Assembly: GCF_046773475.1 (NCBI RefSeq)
Contig: NZ_CP177239.1
Coordinates: 372,001 to 436,000 of the forward strand
DNA length: 64,000 bases
DNA from: Nitratireductor aquimarinus
GTDB taxonomy: Bacteria; Pseudomonadota; Alphaproteobacteria; Rhizobiales; Rhizobiaceae
Reading direction: 5' to 3'
Part shown: positions 1-8,448 of the stretch, piece after piece
Numbering within the stretch: the stretch's first letter is position 1
How the letters are laid out: each line of letters opens with the position of its first letter
The notes under the pieces: generated by a model
Seen by the model: the letters and a program-made list of their open reading frames with translations, nothing else
What the model was told of the DNA's origin: nothing
Database searches by the model: none
Position numbers and translations under genes: made by a program

Positions 1-21
1 TGCCGCAGCGGGGCGGAGTAA

Positions 22-50
22 TTGACAGGGGCGGCGGCAGCCGCTAGCAA
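22..50 (+). promoter_or_regulatory. possible sigma70-type promoter before the first gene
   Basis: TTGACA at 22-27 is followed after 17 bp by TAGCAA at 45-50. The -35 is perfect and the -10 is poor (three of six bases). It would start transcription about 75 nt before the ATG at 131. Spacing fits, but the -10 makes this tentative. Confidence 0.3.
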
Positions 51-130
51 ACCCGTGAAATCGTTGTTTTCGCCGCGTTGGGAACACAGTCCCGAGGGCG
101 GCGCGAAAACAGGCATCGGGAACCAGACGC

Positions 131-805
131 ATGACAATCGATTTTTCCCAGCAGCGCGCCAATATGGTTGAGGGACAGTTGCGCACGTCGGACGTGACGG
201 CGAGCGCTCTTCTGGACGCCATGGGTGACATTCCGCGCGAGGCGTTCGTGCCCGGCCGCAAGCAGGCTCTCGCCTATCTTGACGAGGATCTTGAGATCGC
301 GCCGGCAACGGATGAGAGCGCGGCGCGCTATCTCATGGAACCGGCAGCGTTTGGCAAGCTGGTGCAGCTCGCCGACGTGCGCTCCAGCGACGTGGTGCTC
401 AATGTGGGCGCGGGCTCGGGCTATTCGGCTGCGGTTCTGTCGCGTCTTGCAAGCTTTGTGGTTGCGCTGGAGAGCGATGAGGATCTGGCCGCCAAGGCAA
501 CGGATGCGCTCAGCGAACTCGGTTGCGTGAATGTTGCCGTGGTCAGCGGACCTCTGCAGGGCGGCTATGCCGACGATGCGCCTTATGACGTGATCTTCAT
601 CGGCGGCGCGGTGGATTCTGTGCCGCAGACGCTGATCGATCAGCTGCGCGACGGCGGGCGACTCGTCGCCGTGATCGGTGAAGGCAACGCTGCGCAGGCG
701 CTGCTTTATGTTAAGGATGACGGCATTGTTTCGAGCCGCGTTGCATTCAATCTTGCCGTGAAGCCGCTTCCCGGCTTCCAGAATGCACCGGAATTTGTCT
801 TTTGA
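131..805 (+). CDS. PCMT-family (L-isoaspartate O-methyltransferase-like) protein
   Basis: A 224-residue class I SAM-dependent methyltransferase of the protein-L-isoaspartate methyltransferase family. The N-terminus carries the family's IPREAFVP segment near residue 34, and the SAM-binding glycine-rich motif VLNVGAGSGYS lies near residue 92. The canonical substrate loop of true Pcm enzymes (GQTISQPY) is absent: the equivalent stretch reads ATDESAARYLMEP. Isoaspartyl repair activity is therefore uncertain, although databases usually name it Pcm. It sits directly upstream of the TolC gene, as is common in Rhizobiales. A second family member lies at 31310-31963. The ATG at 131 gives the normal family N-terminus. 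Confidence 0.8.
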   Translation: MTIDFSQQRANMVEGQLRTSDVTASALLDAMGDIPREAFVPGRKQALAYLDEDLEIAPATDESAARYLMEPAAFGKLVQLADVRSSDVVLNVGAGSGYSAAVLSRLASFVVALESDEDLAAKATDALSELGCVNVAVVSGPLQGGYADDAPYDVIFIGGAVDSVPQTLIDQLRDGGRLVAVIGEGNAAQALLYVKDDGIVSSRVAFNLAVKPLPGFQNAPEFVF

Positions 806-835
806 TCAGTGACTTGTTGCTTTCCTGCAACGGAA

Positions 836-866
836 TTGATCAAGAGTTTGATGTAATGTCTATATA
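836..866 (+). promoter_or_regulatory. possible promoter of the TolC-type gene
   Basis: TTGATC at 836-841 and TATATA at 861-866 lie in the gap between the methyltransferase and the outer-membrane efflux gene. The spacer is 19 bp, which is long, so the assignment is tentative. Confidence 0.3.
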
Positions 867-1010
867 AAGAGCGCCTGGATTTGGGGGTGGGGGACAGGCT
901 AACCGTTTGATCTCCCGGGCGTGGACGCCGGTCGAAAGGCCGGAATTGATATTAGAGGTGGTGGTGTCGATTCGGCGCGGCTGCCGAAAACAGTCCGAGG
1001 TTGGCAGATC

Positions 1011-2375
1011 GTGTCCTTTTACCGTCGTTTCCTGATCCCTCTGGTGGCATCGTCCGCGCTTATTGCCGCGCCGGCCATTGCTTCCGCCGAAACCATTCTC
1101 GGCGCTCTGGCGAAAGCCTATCAGAACAACTCCACCCTGAACTCGGAACGCGCCGGCGTGCGGGTGACGGATGAAGACGTTGCGATTGCCAAGTCCGGCA
1201 TGCGCCCGCGCATTCAGGGCACGGCGTCCTTCGCGCTTACCCACAATGACGGCACGGATATCAGGACCGGTGAGTTTGGCGTTTCGCTGACGCAGCCGAT
1301 CTTCGACGGTTTCCAGACGCGCAACAATGTGCGTGCGGCCGAGGCTGGCGTGCGCGCCGCGAATGAAGGGCTGCGCAACCAGGAGCTCAACACGCTGTTT
1401 AACGCTGCCAGCGCCTATATGGACGTGATTCGTGATCGTCAGATCGCGGCGCTGCGCGCGCAAAACCTCGAATTCCTGGAAGAGCAGGTGCGCTCCGCAC
1501 GTTCGCGCTTCGATGTGGGCGAGGGCACGCGCACCGACGTGGCACAGGCGGAAGCGCGCCGTCAGGCGGCTCTGGCGCAGCTAAGCGCCGCGCGCGCTTC
1601 GGTGACGTCGAGCTCTGCCGTCTATCGTCAGCTCATCGGCGATGCGCCGGACAATCTGAAAACCGCCAACCCGCTGGTCAAGCTTCTGCCGAAGAACCTC
1701 GACAGCGCACTGGCAACCGGGCTTGCAGCCCACCCGGCCATCAAGGGCCGTCAGCATCAGATCGATGCGGCTTCGTTCCGTGTGAAGTCTGCCGAAGGCA
1801 CTTTCCTGCCGCAGGTGAATGGCTCGGTCGGGCTCTCGCACAGCTATCAGGACACGTCGCCTGGCATTCCCAGCGACGGTTCGCGCGACAGCGCGCGTGT
1901 CGGCATCAATCTGACCGTGCCGATCTACCAGGGTGGTCAGGCTTCTGCGCAGGTGCGCAAGAACAAGGAATCGCTCGGCCAGGCGCGCATCAATCTTGAT
2001 GTGGCGCGTGACCAGGTTCGCGCTGCCGTGGTTTCCGCATGGAGCCAGTATCAGGCCGCGCAGGGCGTTCTTTCCGCCAACCATGAACTGGTGCGGGCTG
2101 CACAGCTGGCGCTGAACGGCGTGATCGAAGAGCGCAATGTTGGGCAGCGCACCACGCTGGACGTGCTCAACGCACAGGCCGACGTGATTGCTGCGAAGGT
2201 GGACCGTGTCAGCGCCGAGCGCGACATCGTGGTCGCCAGCTACGCCATTCTTTCTGCCACGGGCAATCTGTCCGCGAACCGTCTCGGTCTGCAGGTTGCC
2301 GAATACCGGCCACAGGAACACTACGAGGCCGTCAAGGACAAGTGGTACGGACTGCGCACGCCGGACGGTCGCTGA
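1011..2375 (+). CDS. tolC: TolC family outer membrane efflux/secretion protein
   Basis: A 454-residue outer-membrane factor of the TolC family, the trimeric exit duct for type I secretion and RND/ABC efflux. A GTG start at 1011 with GAGG at 997-1000 gives a clean signal peptide (SFYRRFLIPLVASSALI, cleavage near ASA-ET). The upstream in-frame ATG at 921 would place a charged extension before it and is less likely. Two internally repeated outer-membrane efflux halves are visible, each with long heptad-rich helices (for example TRTDVAQAEARRQAALAQL and its counterpart RTTLDVLNAQADVIAAK). No periplasmic adaptor or inner-membrane partner is adjacent, so it probably serves several pumps. A hairpin after the stop may end its transcript. 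Confidence 0.9.
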   Translation: MSFYRRFLIPLVASSALIAAPAIASAETILGALAKAYQNNSTLNSERAGVRVTDEDVAIAKSGMRPRIQGTASFALTHNDGTDIRTGEFGVSLTQPIFDGFQTRNNVRAAEAGVRAANEGLRNQELNTLFNAASAYMDVIRDRQIAALRAQNLEFLEEQVRSARSRFDVGEGTRTDVAQAEARRQAALAQLSAARASVTSSSAVYRQLIGDAPDNLKTANPLVKLLPKNLDSALATGLAAHPAIKGRQHQIDAASFRVKSAEGTFLPQVNGSVGLSHSYQDTSPGIPSDGSRDSARVGINLTVPIYQGGQASAQVRKNKESLGQARINLDVARDQVRAAVVSAWSQYQAAQGVLSANHELVRAAQLALNGVIEERNVGQRTTLDVLNAQADVIAAKVDRVSAERDIVVASYAILSATGNLSANRLGLQVAEYRPQEHYEAVKDKWYGLRTPDGR

Positions 2376-2443
2376 AACCGCAAGCGTATCCAGCGCCGGT
2401 CCCGCTGGGCGGCGTGTTTAACGCATTTTTCATAAAGTCTCGT

Positions 2444-2475
2444 ATGCCGGGTTTGCTTTTGCGCCCGGCATTCTT
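2444..2475 (+). terminator. hairpin terminator after tolC
   Basis: ATGCCGGG at 2444-2451 pairs with CCCGGCAT at 2464-2471 around a 12-nt loop. Only a weak T-rich tail follows (TCTTGTGTG), so termination efficiency is uncertain. Confidence 0.5.
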
Positions 2476-2642
2476 GTGTGCAACCTGAAACAGGTGCTGT
2501 GCGGGGATTCTCATACCGCAGACGCTGCGTTACCCTTTTTTAGTGATTCGACCGTCTGCACTGGCGCCCGGACTTGGAATGGGAATGTCGCTCCGGACAA
2601 AGTCGGTGAAACGGACACAGGCTAGAGGCGGCTAATTTGACT

Positions 2643-3482
2643 ATGTCACAGGGTTTCGGTGCGCACAAAATGGAAGCAGCGGTAGAAGCGCTGACTTCGA
2701 ATGGAAGCCAGCGCGAGCCTTCCATGGAAGAGATTCTCGCTTCGATCCGACGGATCATTGAAGACAATGATGCGCCTGTGGCGCGCGCGGCAGATGCGGT
2801 TGGCGCCGTGACCAACGGTGCTTCTGCGGATGAGCGCTCGCAGGAGCGCGCTGCGCAGCCCGTGGAGGCGCAGCAGCCTGACGCCGCGCCGGCCGCAGCC
2901 GTTGAAGAGCGCGCCGCGCCATTTCAGCCTGCGCCTGACGTCGAGAGTTTCCGTGCAGGATTGCGCGAGGAGCCTTTCCGGCCATCCGTGAGCGAAAAGC
3001 GCGACGAGGGGCGGGCTGCAAACGGTTTTGACTCCAAGTCTGTCGAGCCTGAGCCGGCCGTGGATCACGGTCTCATGCAGCGCCTTGCCGAGGCGCGGCC
3101 CGCTGCTGCTCCTGTCGTTGAGGATGTGGCTGACGTCGATGATGCGTCGGATGTCTATTCCTACCGCAGCGTTGAGGAGCAGGAGCCCGAAGCGGCATCT
3201 CATGAAGATGTTCGTACGGAGGAACTTCCCCAGGTGAAGGCCTCTGCAGATGAGGGCGAGGGCGCGAAACAGGGCATCCTCTCCGAGTACACCGGACGCA
3301 AGGTTGCGGCGGCCTTTGGCGAACTGAACGAGGCCTTCGAGGCCAGCCGTCGTCGTCAGCTTGACCAGATGGCCGAGGAAATGCTGCGGCCCATGCTGCA
3401 GGACTGGCTCGACAACAATCTGCCCACGATTGTCGAGCGCCTGGTGCGCGAAGAGATCGAACGGATCGCGCGCGGCGGATAA
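2643..3482 (+). CDS. popZ: PopZ-like polar organising protein (DUF2497)
   Basis: A 279-residue DUF2497/PopZ protein. It has the family's three-part layout. The N-terminal helix EPSMEEILASIRRIIEDND (about residues 25-43) mediates client binding. A long Pro/Glu/Ala-rich acidic middle is expected to be disordered. The conserved C-terminal helices from GRKVAAAFGELNEAF to the end drive oligomerisation. PopZ assembles a polar microdomain that captures ParB and signalling proteins; in Agrobacterium it marks the growing pole. ATG 2643 has GAGGCG about 12 nt upstream. A TTG six bases earlier and an ATG at 2670 are alternatives. Position between tolC and valS is typical of the order. Confidence 0.88.
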   Translation: MSQGFGAHKMEAAVEALTSNGSQREPSMEEILASIRRIIEDNDAPVARAADAVGAVTNGASADERSQERAAQPVEAQQPDAAPAAAVEERAAPFQPAPDVESFRAGLREEPFRPSVSEKRDEGRAANGFDSKSVEPEPAVDHGLMQRLAEARPAAAPVVEDVADVDDASDVYSYRSVEEQEPEAASHEDVRTEELPQVKASADEGEGAKQGILSEYTGRKVAAAFGELNEAFEASRRRQLDQMAEEMLRPMLQDWLDNNLPTIVERLVREEIERIARGG

Positions 3483-3624
3483 GCCGCGCCGACTGCCGGT
3501 TGACTTGATCTGACCCTTCGGCTTTACACCCTGCTGTGAACGGACCAGATTTCTGGTTTACTGTCTCGACAGTGCGTTTCTCCGTTTCATGAAGCGGTGG
3601 GGCGGGCTGACCATTTGACTCCAT

Positions 3625-3668
3625 GCAATTCCGGGCGAAAATCCGGTTTCCAATTTTTCCGGAATTGC
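3625..3668. repeat. dispersed palindromic intergenic element
   Basis: GCAATTCCGG at 3625-3634 is inverted as CCGGAATTGC at 3659-3668. The interior contains AATCCGGTTTCC and ends against CTCTAG. Form and sequence resemble the short palindromic elements dispersed between genes in Rhizobiales genomes. It lies in the 204-bp popZ-valS gap, 18 bp before the valS start. Confidence 0.5.
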
Positions 3669-3686
3669 TCTAGCGCGGAAACCCTC

Positions 3687-6539
3687 ATGCTTGAAAAGAC
3701 TTACGACGCAGCAAGCGTCGAGCCCAAAATCGCCGCACGCTGGGAAGAGGCCGAGGCCTTCAAGGCCGGCGCCGGTGCAGAACCTGGCGCGGATCCCTTC
3801 ACCATCGTCATTCCGCCGCCGAACGTGACCGGTTCGCTGCACATGGGCCACGCGCTCAACAACACGCTGCAGGACATCATGGTGCGCTTTGAGCGCATGC
3901 GCGGCAAGGACGTGCTCTGGCAGCCGGGCATGGACCATGCGGGCATCGCCACGCAGATGGTGGTCGAGCGCCAGCTCATGGAAAAGCAGCAGCACCGCCG
4001 CGACATGGGCCGCGAGAAGTTCGTCGACAAGATCTGGGAATGGAAGGCGGAGTCCGGCGGGGCGATCATGAACCAGCTCAAGCGGCTGGGCGCGTCCTGC
4101 GACTGGTCGCGTGAGCGTTTCACCATGGATGAGGGCCTGTCGAAGGCCGTGGTCGAGGTGTTCGTCTCGCTCTACAAGCAGGAGCTGATCTACAAGGACA
4201 AGCGCCTCGTCAACTGGGATCCGAAGCTTCTGACGGCGATTTCGGACCTTGAAGTCGAGCAGATCGAGACCAACGGCAATCTCTGGCATTTCCGTTATCC
4301 GCTCGCCGACGGGCTGACCTATGAGCATCCCTACAGGCTGGATGACGAGGGCAACCGCGTCATCTGGCGGCCGTCCGATGGGCAGCCGGATGGCTATGAG
4401 ACGCGCGACTATGTGGTGGTCGCCACGACGCGTCCGGAAACGATGCTGGGCGATTCCGGTGTTGCGGTTCACCCCGACGATCCGCGCTACAGGGATCTGA
4501 TCGGCAAGAACGTGCTCCTGCCGCTGGTCGGCCGCCGCATTCCGATTGTTGGCGACGAATATCCGGACCCGGAAGCGGGCACCGGCGCGGTGAAGATGAC
4601 GCCTGCGCACGACTTCAACGATTTTGAGGTCGGCAAGCGGCATGATCTGGCGCAGATCAACGTGATGGCGACGGACGCAACGATCACGCTGAAAGGCAAT
4701 GAGGCGTTTCTCGAGGGGCTGGAGGGCGCTGATGCGCCGCTCGCCCGCACGATCGCCGAGCTTGACGGCGTCGACCGCTTCGACGCGCGCAAGATGATTG
4801 TCGCGATGATGGAAGAGGCCGGGCTTCTGGAGAAGATCGAGCCGCACAAGCACATGGTGCCGCATGGCGACCGTGGCGGCGTGCCGATCGAGCCGTTCCT
4901 GACCGACCAGTGGTATGTCGACGCGAAAACGCTGGCGAAGCCGGCGATTGCATCGGTGCGCGAGGGCCGCACGAAGTTCGTGCCGAAGAACTGGGAAAAG
5001 ACCTATTTCGAGTGGATGGAGAACATCCAGCCCTGGTGTGTTTCCCGTCAGCTCTGGTGGGGCCATCAGATCCCGGCCTGGTACGGCCCGGACGGGCAGG
5101 TCTTCGTCGAGAAGGACGAGGAGACGGCGCTCGAGGCCGCGATCCAGCACTACATCTCGCATGAAGGCCCCTGGAAGGCCTGGGTTGAGGACAAGCTGGA
5201 GAACTTCAAGCCGGGCGAGATCCTGACCCGCGACGAGGACGTGCTCGACACGTGGTTCTCTTCGGCGCTGTGGCCGTTCTCGACGCTTGGCTGGCCGGAC
5301 AAGACGCCGGAGCTCGCACGCTACTATCCGACTTCGGTTCTGGTGACCGGTTTCGACATCATTTTCTTCTGGGTTGCCCGGATGATGATGATGGGCATGC
5401 ACTTCATGGAAGAAGAGCCGTTCCACACGGTCTATGTCCATGCGCTGGTGCGCGACAAGTCGGGCGCGAAGATGTCGAAGTCGAAAGGCAACGTCATCGA
5501 CCCGCTCGAGCTGATCGAGGAATATGGTGCGGACGCGCTGCGCTTCACGCTGACCATCATGGCCGCACAGGGCCGTGACGTGAAGCTCGACCCGGCGCGC
5601 GTGGCGGGCTACCGCAATTTCGGCACCAAGCTCTGGAACGCGACGCGTTTTGCCGAGATGAACGGCGTCAAGCGGGACGAGAACTTCCGTCCCGAAAACG
5701 CGAAGCTTGCCATCAACCGCTGGATCCTGACGGAGCTGACGCGGGCGGCAAAGGGCATCACGGAAGGCATTGAGGCCTACCGCTTCAATGAGGCGGCAGG
5801 CACGGCTTATCGCTTCGTGTGGAGCCTGTTCTGCGACTGGTATCTGGAGCTTCTGAAGCCGGTGTTCGCCGGTGAGGATGAGGAGGCCAAGGCCGAGGCC
5901 CGCGCCTGTGCGGCCTATGTGCTCGACGAGACCTACAAGCTTCTGCATCCGATGATGCCCTACATGACGGAAGAGCTGTGGGCGCATACCGGCGGCGACG
6001 CCGGGCGCGACGCCGTTCTGGCGCTGACCCGCTGGCCGGCTCCCGATTTCGTGGATGAGGATGCGGCAGCCGACATCAACTGGCTTGTCGACCTCGTTTC
6101 GGGCATCCGTTCGGTGCGCGCAGAGATGAACGTGCCGCCGTCTGCGACGGCTCCGCTCGTTGCGGTCGGTGCGGATGAGGCCATGCGTGCGCGCATCGCC
6201 CGCCATGATCCGGCCATTCGCCGTCTGGCGCGGGTCGGCGAGCTTGGCTTTGCCGGTGAAGCGCCGAAGGGCTCGGCGCAGATCGTGCTTGGCGATACCA
6301 CTTTCTGCCTGCCGCTGGGCGACCTGATCGACCTGTCGGCGGAAGCCGCGCGGCTTGAGAAGGAGATCGCCAAGACGTCCTCCGAGATGCAGCGGCTTGA
6401 AAAGAAGCTGGGCAATGAGAAGTTCGTGGCCAATGCGCCGCAGGAGATCGTTGCCGCCGAGCGCGAAAAGCTCACCGAGTTCGCCGATGCGAAGGGCAGG
6501 CTGGAAGTGGCGCTCGCCCGCGTGAAGGAAGCCGGGTGA
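3687..6539 (+). CDS. valS: valyl-tRNA synthetase
   Basis: A 950-residue class Ia aminoacyl-tRNA synthetase that charges tRNA-Val. The HIGH signature is seen in PNVTGSLHMGHALNN near residue 47, the CP1 editing domain follows (TTRPETMLGDSGVAVHP), and the KMSKS loop is KMSKSKGNVIDPLE near residue 595. The C-terminal anticodon-binding domain ends in the ValS-specific coiled coil (LEKEIAKTSSEMQRLEKKL). Length is normal. The ATG at 3687 begins MLEKTYDAASVEPKIAARWEE, the usual N-terminus; in-frame sequence upstream runs into the palindromic repeat and is not coding-like. A strong terminator follows at 6593. Confidence 0.97.
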   Translation: MLEKTYDAASVEPKIAARWEEAEAFKAGAGAEPGADPFTIVIPPPNVTGSLHMGHALNNTLQDIMVRFERMRGKDVLWQPGMDHAGIATQMVVERQLMEKQQHRRDMGREKFVDKIWEWKAESGGAIMNQLKRLGASCDWSRERFTMDEGLSKAVVEVFVSLYKQELIYKDKRLVNWDPKLLTAISDLEVEQIETNGNLWHFRYPLADGLTYEHPYRLDDEGNRVIWRPSDGQPDGYETRDYVVVATTRPETMLGDSGVAVHPDDPRYRDLIGKNVLLPLVGRRIPIVGDEYPDPEAGTGAVKMTPAHDFNDFEVGKRHDLAQINVMATDATITLKGNEAFLEGLEGADAPLARTIAELDGVDRFDARKMIVAMMEEAGLLEKIEPHKHMVPHGDRGGVPIEPFLTDQWYVDAKTLAKPAIASVREGRTKFVPKNWEKTYFEWMENIQPWCVSRQLWWGHQIPAWYGPDGQVFVEKDEETALEAAIQHYISHEGPWKAWVEDKLENFKPGEILTRDEDVLDTWFSSALWPFSTLGWPDKTPELARYYPTSVLVTGFDIIFFWVARMMMMGMHFMEEEPFHTVYVHALVRDKSGAKMSKSKGNVIDPLELIEEYGADALRFTLTIMAAQGRDVKLDPARVAGYRNFGTKLWNATRFAEMNGVKRDENFRPENAKLAINRWILTELTRAAKGITEGIEAYRFNEAAGTAYRFVWSLFCDWYLELLKPVFAGEDEEAKAEARACAAYVLDETYKLLHPMMPYMTEELWAHTGGDAGRDAVLALTRWPAPDFVDEDAAADINWLVDLVSGIRSVRAEMNVPPSATAPLVAVGADEAMRARIARHDPAIRRLARVGELGFAGEAPKGSAQIVLGDTTFCLPLGDLIDLSAEAARLEKEIAKTSSEMQRLEKKLGNEKFVANAPQEIVAAEREKLTEFADAKGRLEVALARVKEAG

Positions 6540-6592
6540 CGAAACTGCGCCAGTCTCTCTAAAGGGCTGGCGTCAGCGTGAAGGCAATCAGG

Positions 6593-6624
6593 GCCGCGTC
6601 CGCCGAAAGGTGGGCGCGGCTTTT
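6593..6624 (+). terminator. Rho-independent terminator of valS
   Basis: A 12-bp stem (6593-6604 with 6609-6620, two G-U pairs) closes a GAAA tetraloop and is followed by TTTTG. Textbook intrinsic terminator 54 bp after the valS stop. Confidence 0.8.
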
Positions 6625-6862
6625 GTATGTCCGCTTGCGATTCGCCTGAATGGGAAGTCCACAAGGAGAAGCGCGACGCTTTCAACAAGCGGATCGTGAC
6701 AGTTTCTTGAAGAACTCAAGGTTGTGTTGCGCCTGTGCAACACTGGCGTCATTTGTGATGCTCACCATGTCAGAATGTGTCAGATTCAGGGGTTTTTTAA
6801 GGCATGGGCGGCAAGACTCAGGCTAACCGCAACCGCTGTCGCCTGCCTATTCAATAGGCGTA

Positions 6863-6876
6863 TTACGTTGACGTAA
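6863..6876. promoter_or_regulatory. palindromic operator upstream of the FadL-type porin gene
   Basis: TTACGT-TG-ACGTAA is a perfect 14-bp palindrome 90 bp before the start at 6967. Closely spaced ACGT half-sites are characteristic of MerR-family LiuR-type operators that control fatty-acid and branched-chain amino-acid catabolism in Proteobacteria. Assignment to that regulator is inference; the palindrome itself is seen. Confidence 0.5.
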
Positions 6877-6966
6877 GCGTGAGGTGCGACAAACTGTACA
6901 AAGGCCAATTGTGGTGGGGCATGGCGCTGCTATCCTCCCATCGGACAATTGGAGGAGAGGGTTCTC

Positions 6967-8199
6967 ATGGGTTTTGTTCGCTTTGTTTCGGCAGCGTTGT
7001 TGTCTTCGGCTGCGGTGGGCGCCGCTCAGGCCGGCGGGCTGGAGCGCGGTGGTTACAATGTTGATCTACTGTTCAATTCGGCACCGTTCGCTGCGGAGGC
7101 GACCGGCACCTATGTGATGCCTCAGCGTAAACTCGACAATGTTGTCGATACGAATCCGCTGGATGGCACGCCGGCGGGGCCGTCGCAGGGGGTGAAGGAT
7201 ACGGAGAGCTACTTCTCCCCGCGCCTTGGCCTCAAGGTTGGCATTGGCGAGCAGGTAGACTGTCTGGTCGACTATTCGGAGCCATGGGGCGTGCACACCA
7301 ATCCCGGTGCGAACTGGGCAGGCGCAAATCACAACATCGAGACCAAGGTCAACAGCCATAGCTTTGGCGGAACCTGCTCATACAAGATGCAGGCAGGGAA
7401 GGGCGAATTCCGCGTACTCGGTGGTGTGTTCTACCAGCAGCTCAAGGGTTTCAAGGAACGTCTTGTTACGCCCGCAACACCGTTCGGAAACGGTGTTGGG
7501 CGTCTTAACCTAGAGGGCAGCGGTGTGGGCTGGCGTGTCGGTGCGGCCTACGAAATTCCGGAAATCGCCTTCCGTGCTAGCCTGGTTTATAACTCTCGGG
7601 TCAAGCTGGACGACGTGACCGGTACGCTGGATCTCTCCCGGAATCCCCCCATTGGGCCGCTTCTCGGTCAGGTGACCCCGGTATATGGCTCGGCTGAAAT
7701 GCCAGAGGTCGTGGAGCTCAAGCTTCAGTCCGGTATCGCGCCCAACTGGCTGGCCTTCGGCTCTGTCAAATGGGTGAACTGGAGCATTCTTCAGTCCATC
7801 CCGTTTTGCCCGGAATCCACGCGCGGCTCGCCTTGCACCACCACAAGCAACAGGGCGACGTCGCTTGATCTTCTGTACCGGGATGGCTGGACGGTTTCTG
7901 GCGGTGTTGGTCACAAGTTCAATGAGCAGTGGAGCGCTGCGGCGAGCCTGACCTGGGATCGCGGCACCTCGAAGGGCTTTGGTCATCAGGCCGATTCCTG
8001 GACGCTTGGCGGCGGTGTTGCCTATACGCCCAACGAGAATGTGGAGATGCGCCTGAGCGGAGCGCTCGGCATTCTGACCTCTGGCGAATCCGGCGCCATT
8101 GTGGGCGATGACGGTCGGATCTACGGCAACGACGTCTCCTACACCTTCGGCAATGATCTGGTTGGCGCGCTCTCTGCCTCCATGAAGGTGCGCTGGTAA
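6967..8199 (+). CDS. FadL/OMPP1-type outer membrane transporter
   Basis: A 410-residue outer-membrane beta-barrel of the FadL/TodX (OMPP1) family, which passes long-chain fatty acids or other hydrophobic compounds through the outer membrane. The signal peptide MGFVRFVSAALLSSAAVG ends at AQA-G. The mature start GGLERGGYNVDLLFN and internal segments such as YNSRVKLDDVTGTLDL, LKLQSGIAPNWLAFGSVKW and a C-terminal aromatic strand (ALSASMKVRW) fit the family. ATG 6967 has a strong GGAGGAG Shine-Dalgarno at 6951-6957. The gene is monocistronic, flanked by terminators, with a palindromic operator upstream. The substrate cannot be told from sequence. Confidence 0.82.
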   Translation: MGFVRFVSAALLSSAAVGAAQAGGLERGGYNVDLLFNSAPFAAEATGTYVMPQRKLDNVVDTNPLDGTPAGPSQGVKDTESYFSPRLGLKVGIGEQVDCLVDYSEPWGVHTNPGANWAGANHNIETKVNSHSFGGTCSYKMQAGKGEFRVLGGVFYQQLKGFKERLVTPATPFGNGVGRLNLEGSGVGWRVGAAYEIPEIAFRASLVYNSRVKLDDVTGTLDLSRNPPIGPLLGQVTPVYGSAEMPEVVELKLQSGIAPNWLAFGSVKWVNWSILQSIPFCPESTRGSPCTTTSNRATSLDLLYRDGWTVSGGVGHKFNEQWSAAASLTWDRGTSKGFGHQADSWTLGGGVAYTPNENVEMRLSGALGILTSGESGAIVGDDGRIYGNDVSYTFGNDLVGALSASMKVRW

Positions 8200-8222
8200 C
8201 GCGTCGCGCAGACTGTTTTTCG

Positions 8223-8250
8223 AGACCCGGCTTCGGCCGGGTCTTTTTGT
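8223..8250 (+). terminator. Rho-independent terminator of the FadL-type gene
   Basis: AGACCCGGC pairs with GCCGGGTCT across a TTCG tetraloop and runs straight into TTTTTG. Strong intrinsic terminator 24 bp after the stop codon. Confidence 0.88.
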
Positions 8251-8448
8251 TTGGGGAAGGGGTGAAAATGCCATGCATTTTTGCATGGCTTGGGCAGTTC
8301 GGCGGATCCGAAGGCTTGTACTGCGCCGGATTTTGCAGCACATAAGAGGCAGTCACCCGGTCCGGGCCCCTCTGGCAGGCAAGGCGTTGCCTGTGATGTC
8401 GGATCGAACGACAACGCGCAAACGCGGCGCAAACCTCGTATCCTTCCA

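Larger units (their letters stand above)
6540..6966. other. 427-bp non-coding region between valS and the FadL-type gene
   Basis: No credible gene. It holds the valS terminator (6593-6624), a hairpin with GTGTTGC/GCAACAC arms at 6724-6743, a direct repeat of TGTCAGA around 6767-6783, and the TTACGT-TG-ACGTAA palindrome at 6863-6876. The long leader suggests the porin gene is regulated. Confidence 0.6.

Noticed and set aside
3558..6206. 882-codon open frame on the minus strand opposite valS
   Set aside because: Composition is Arg/His-rich as expected from the reverse of a high-GC gene; valS on the plus strand has full motifs.
8251..8448. yybP-ykoY manganese riboswitch upstream of the TerC-like gene
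   Set aside because: The conserved core sequences were not found; only an 8-bp hairpin at 8270-8289 is clear.
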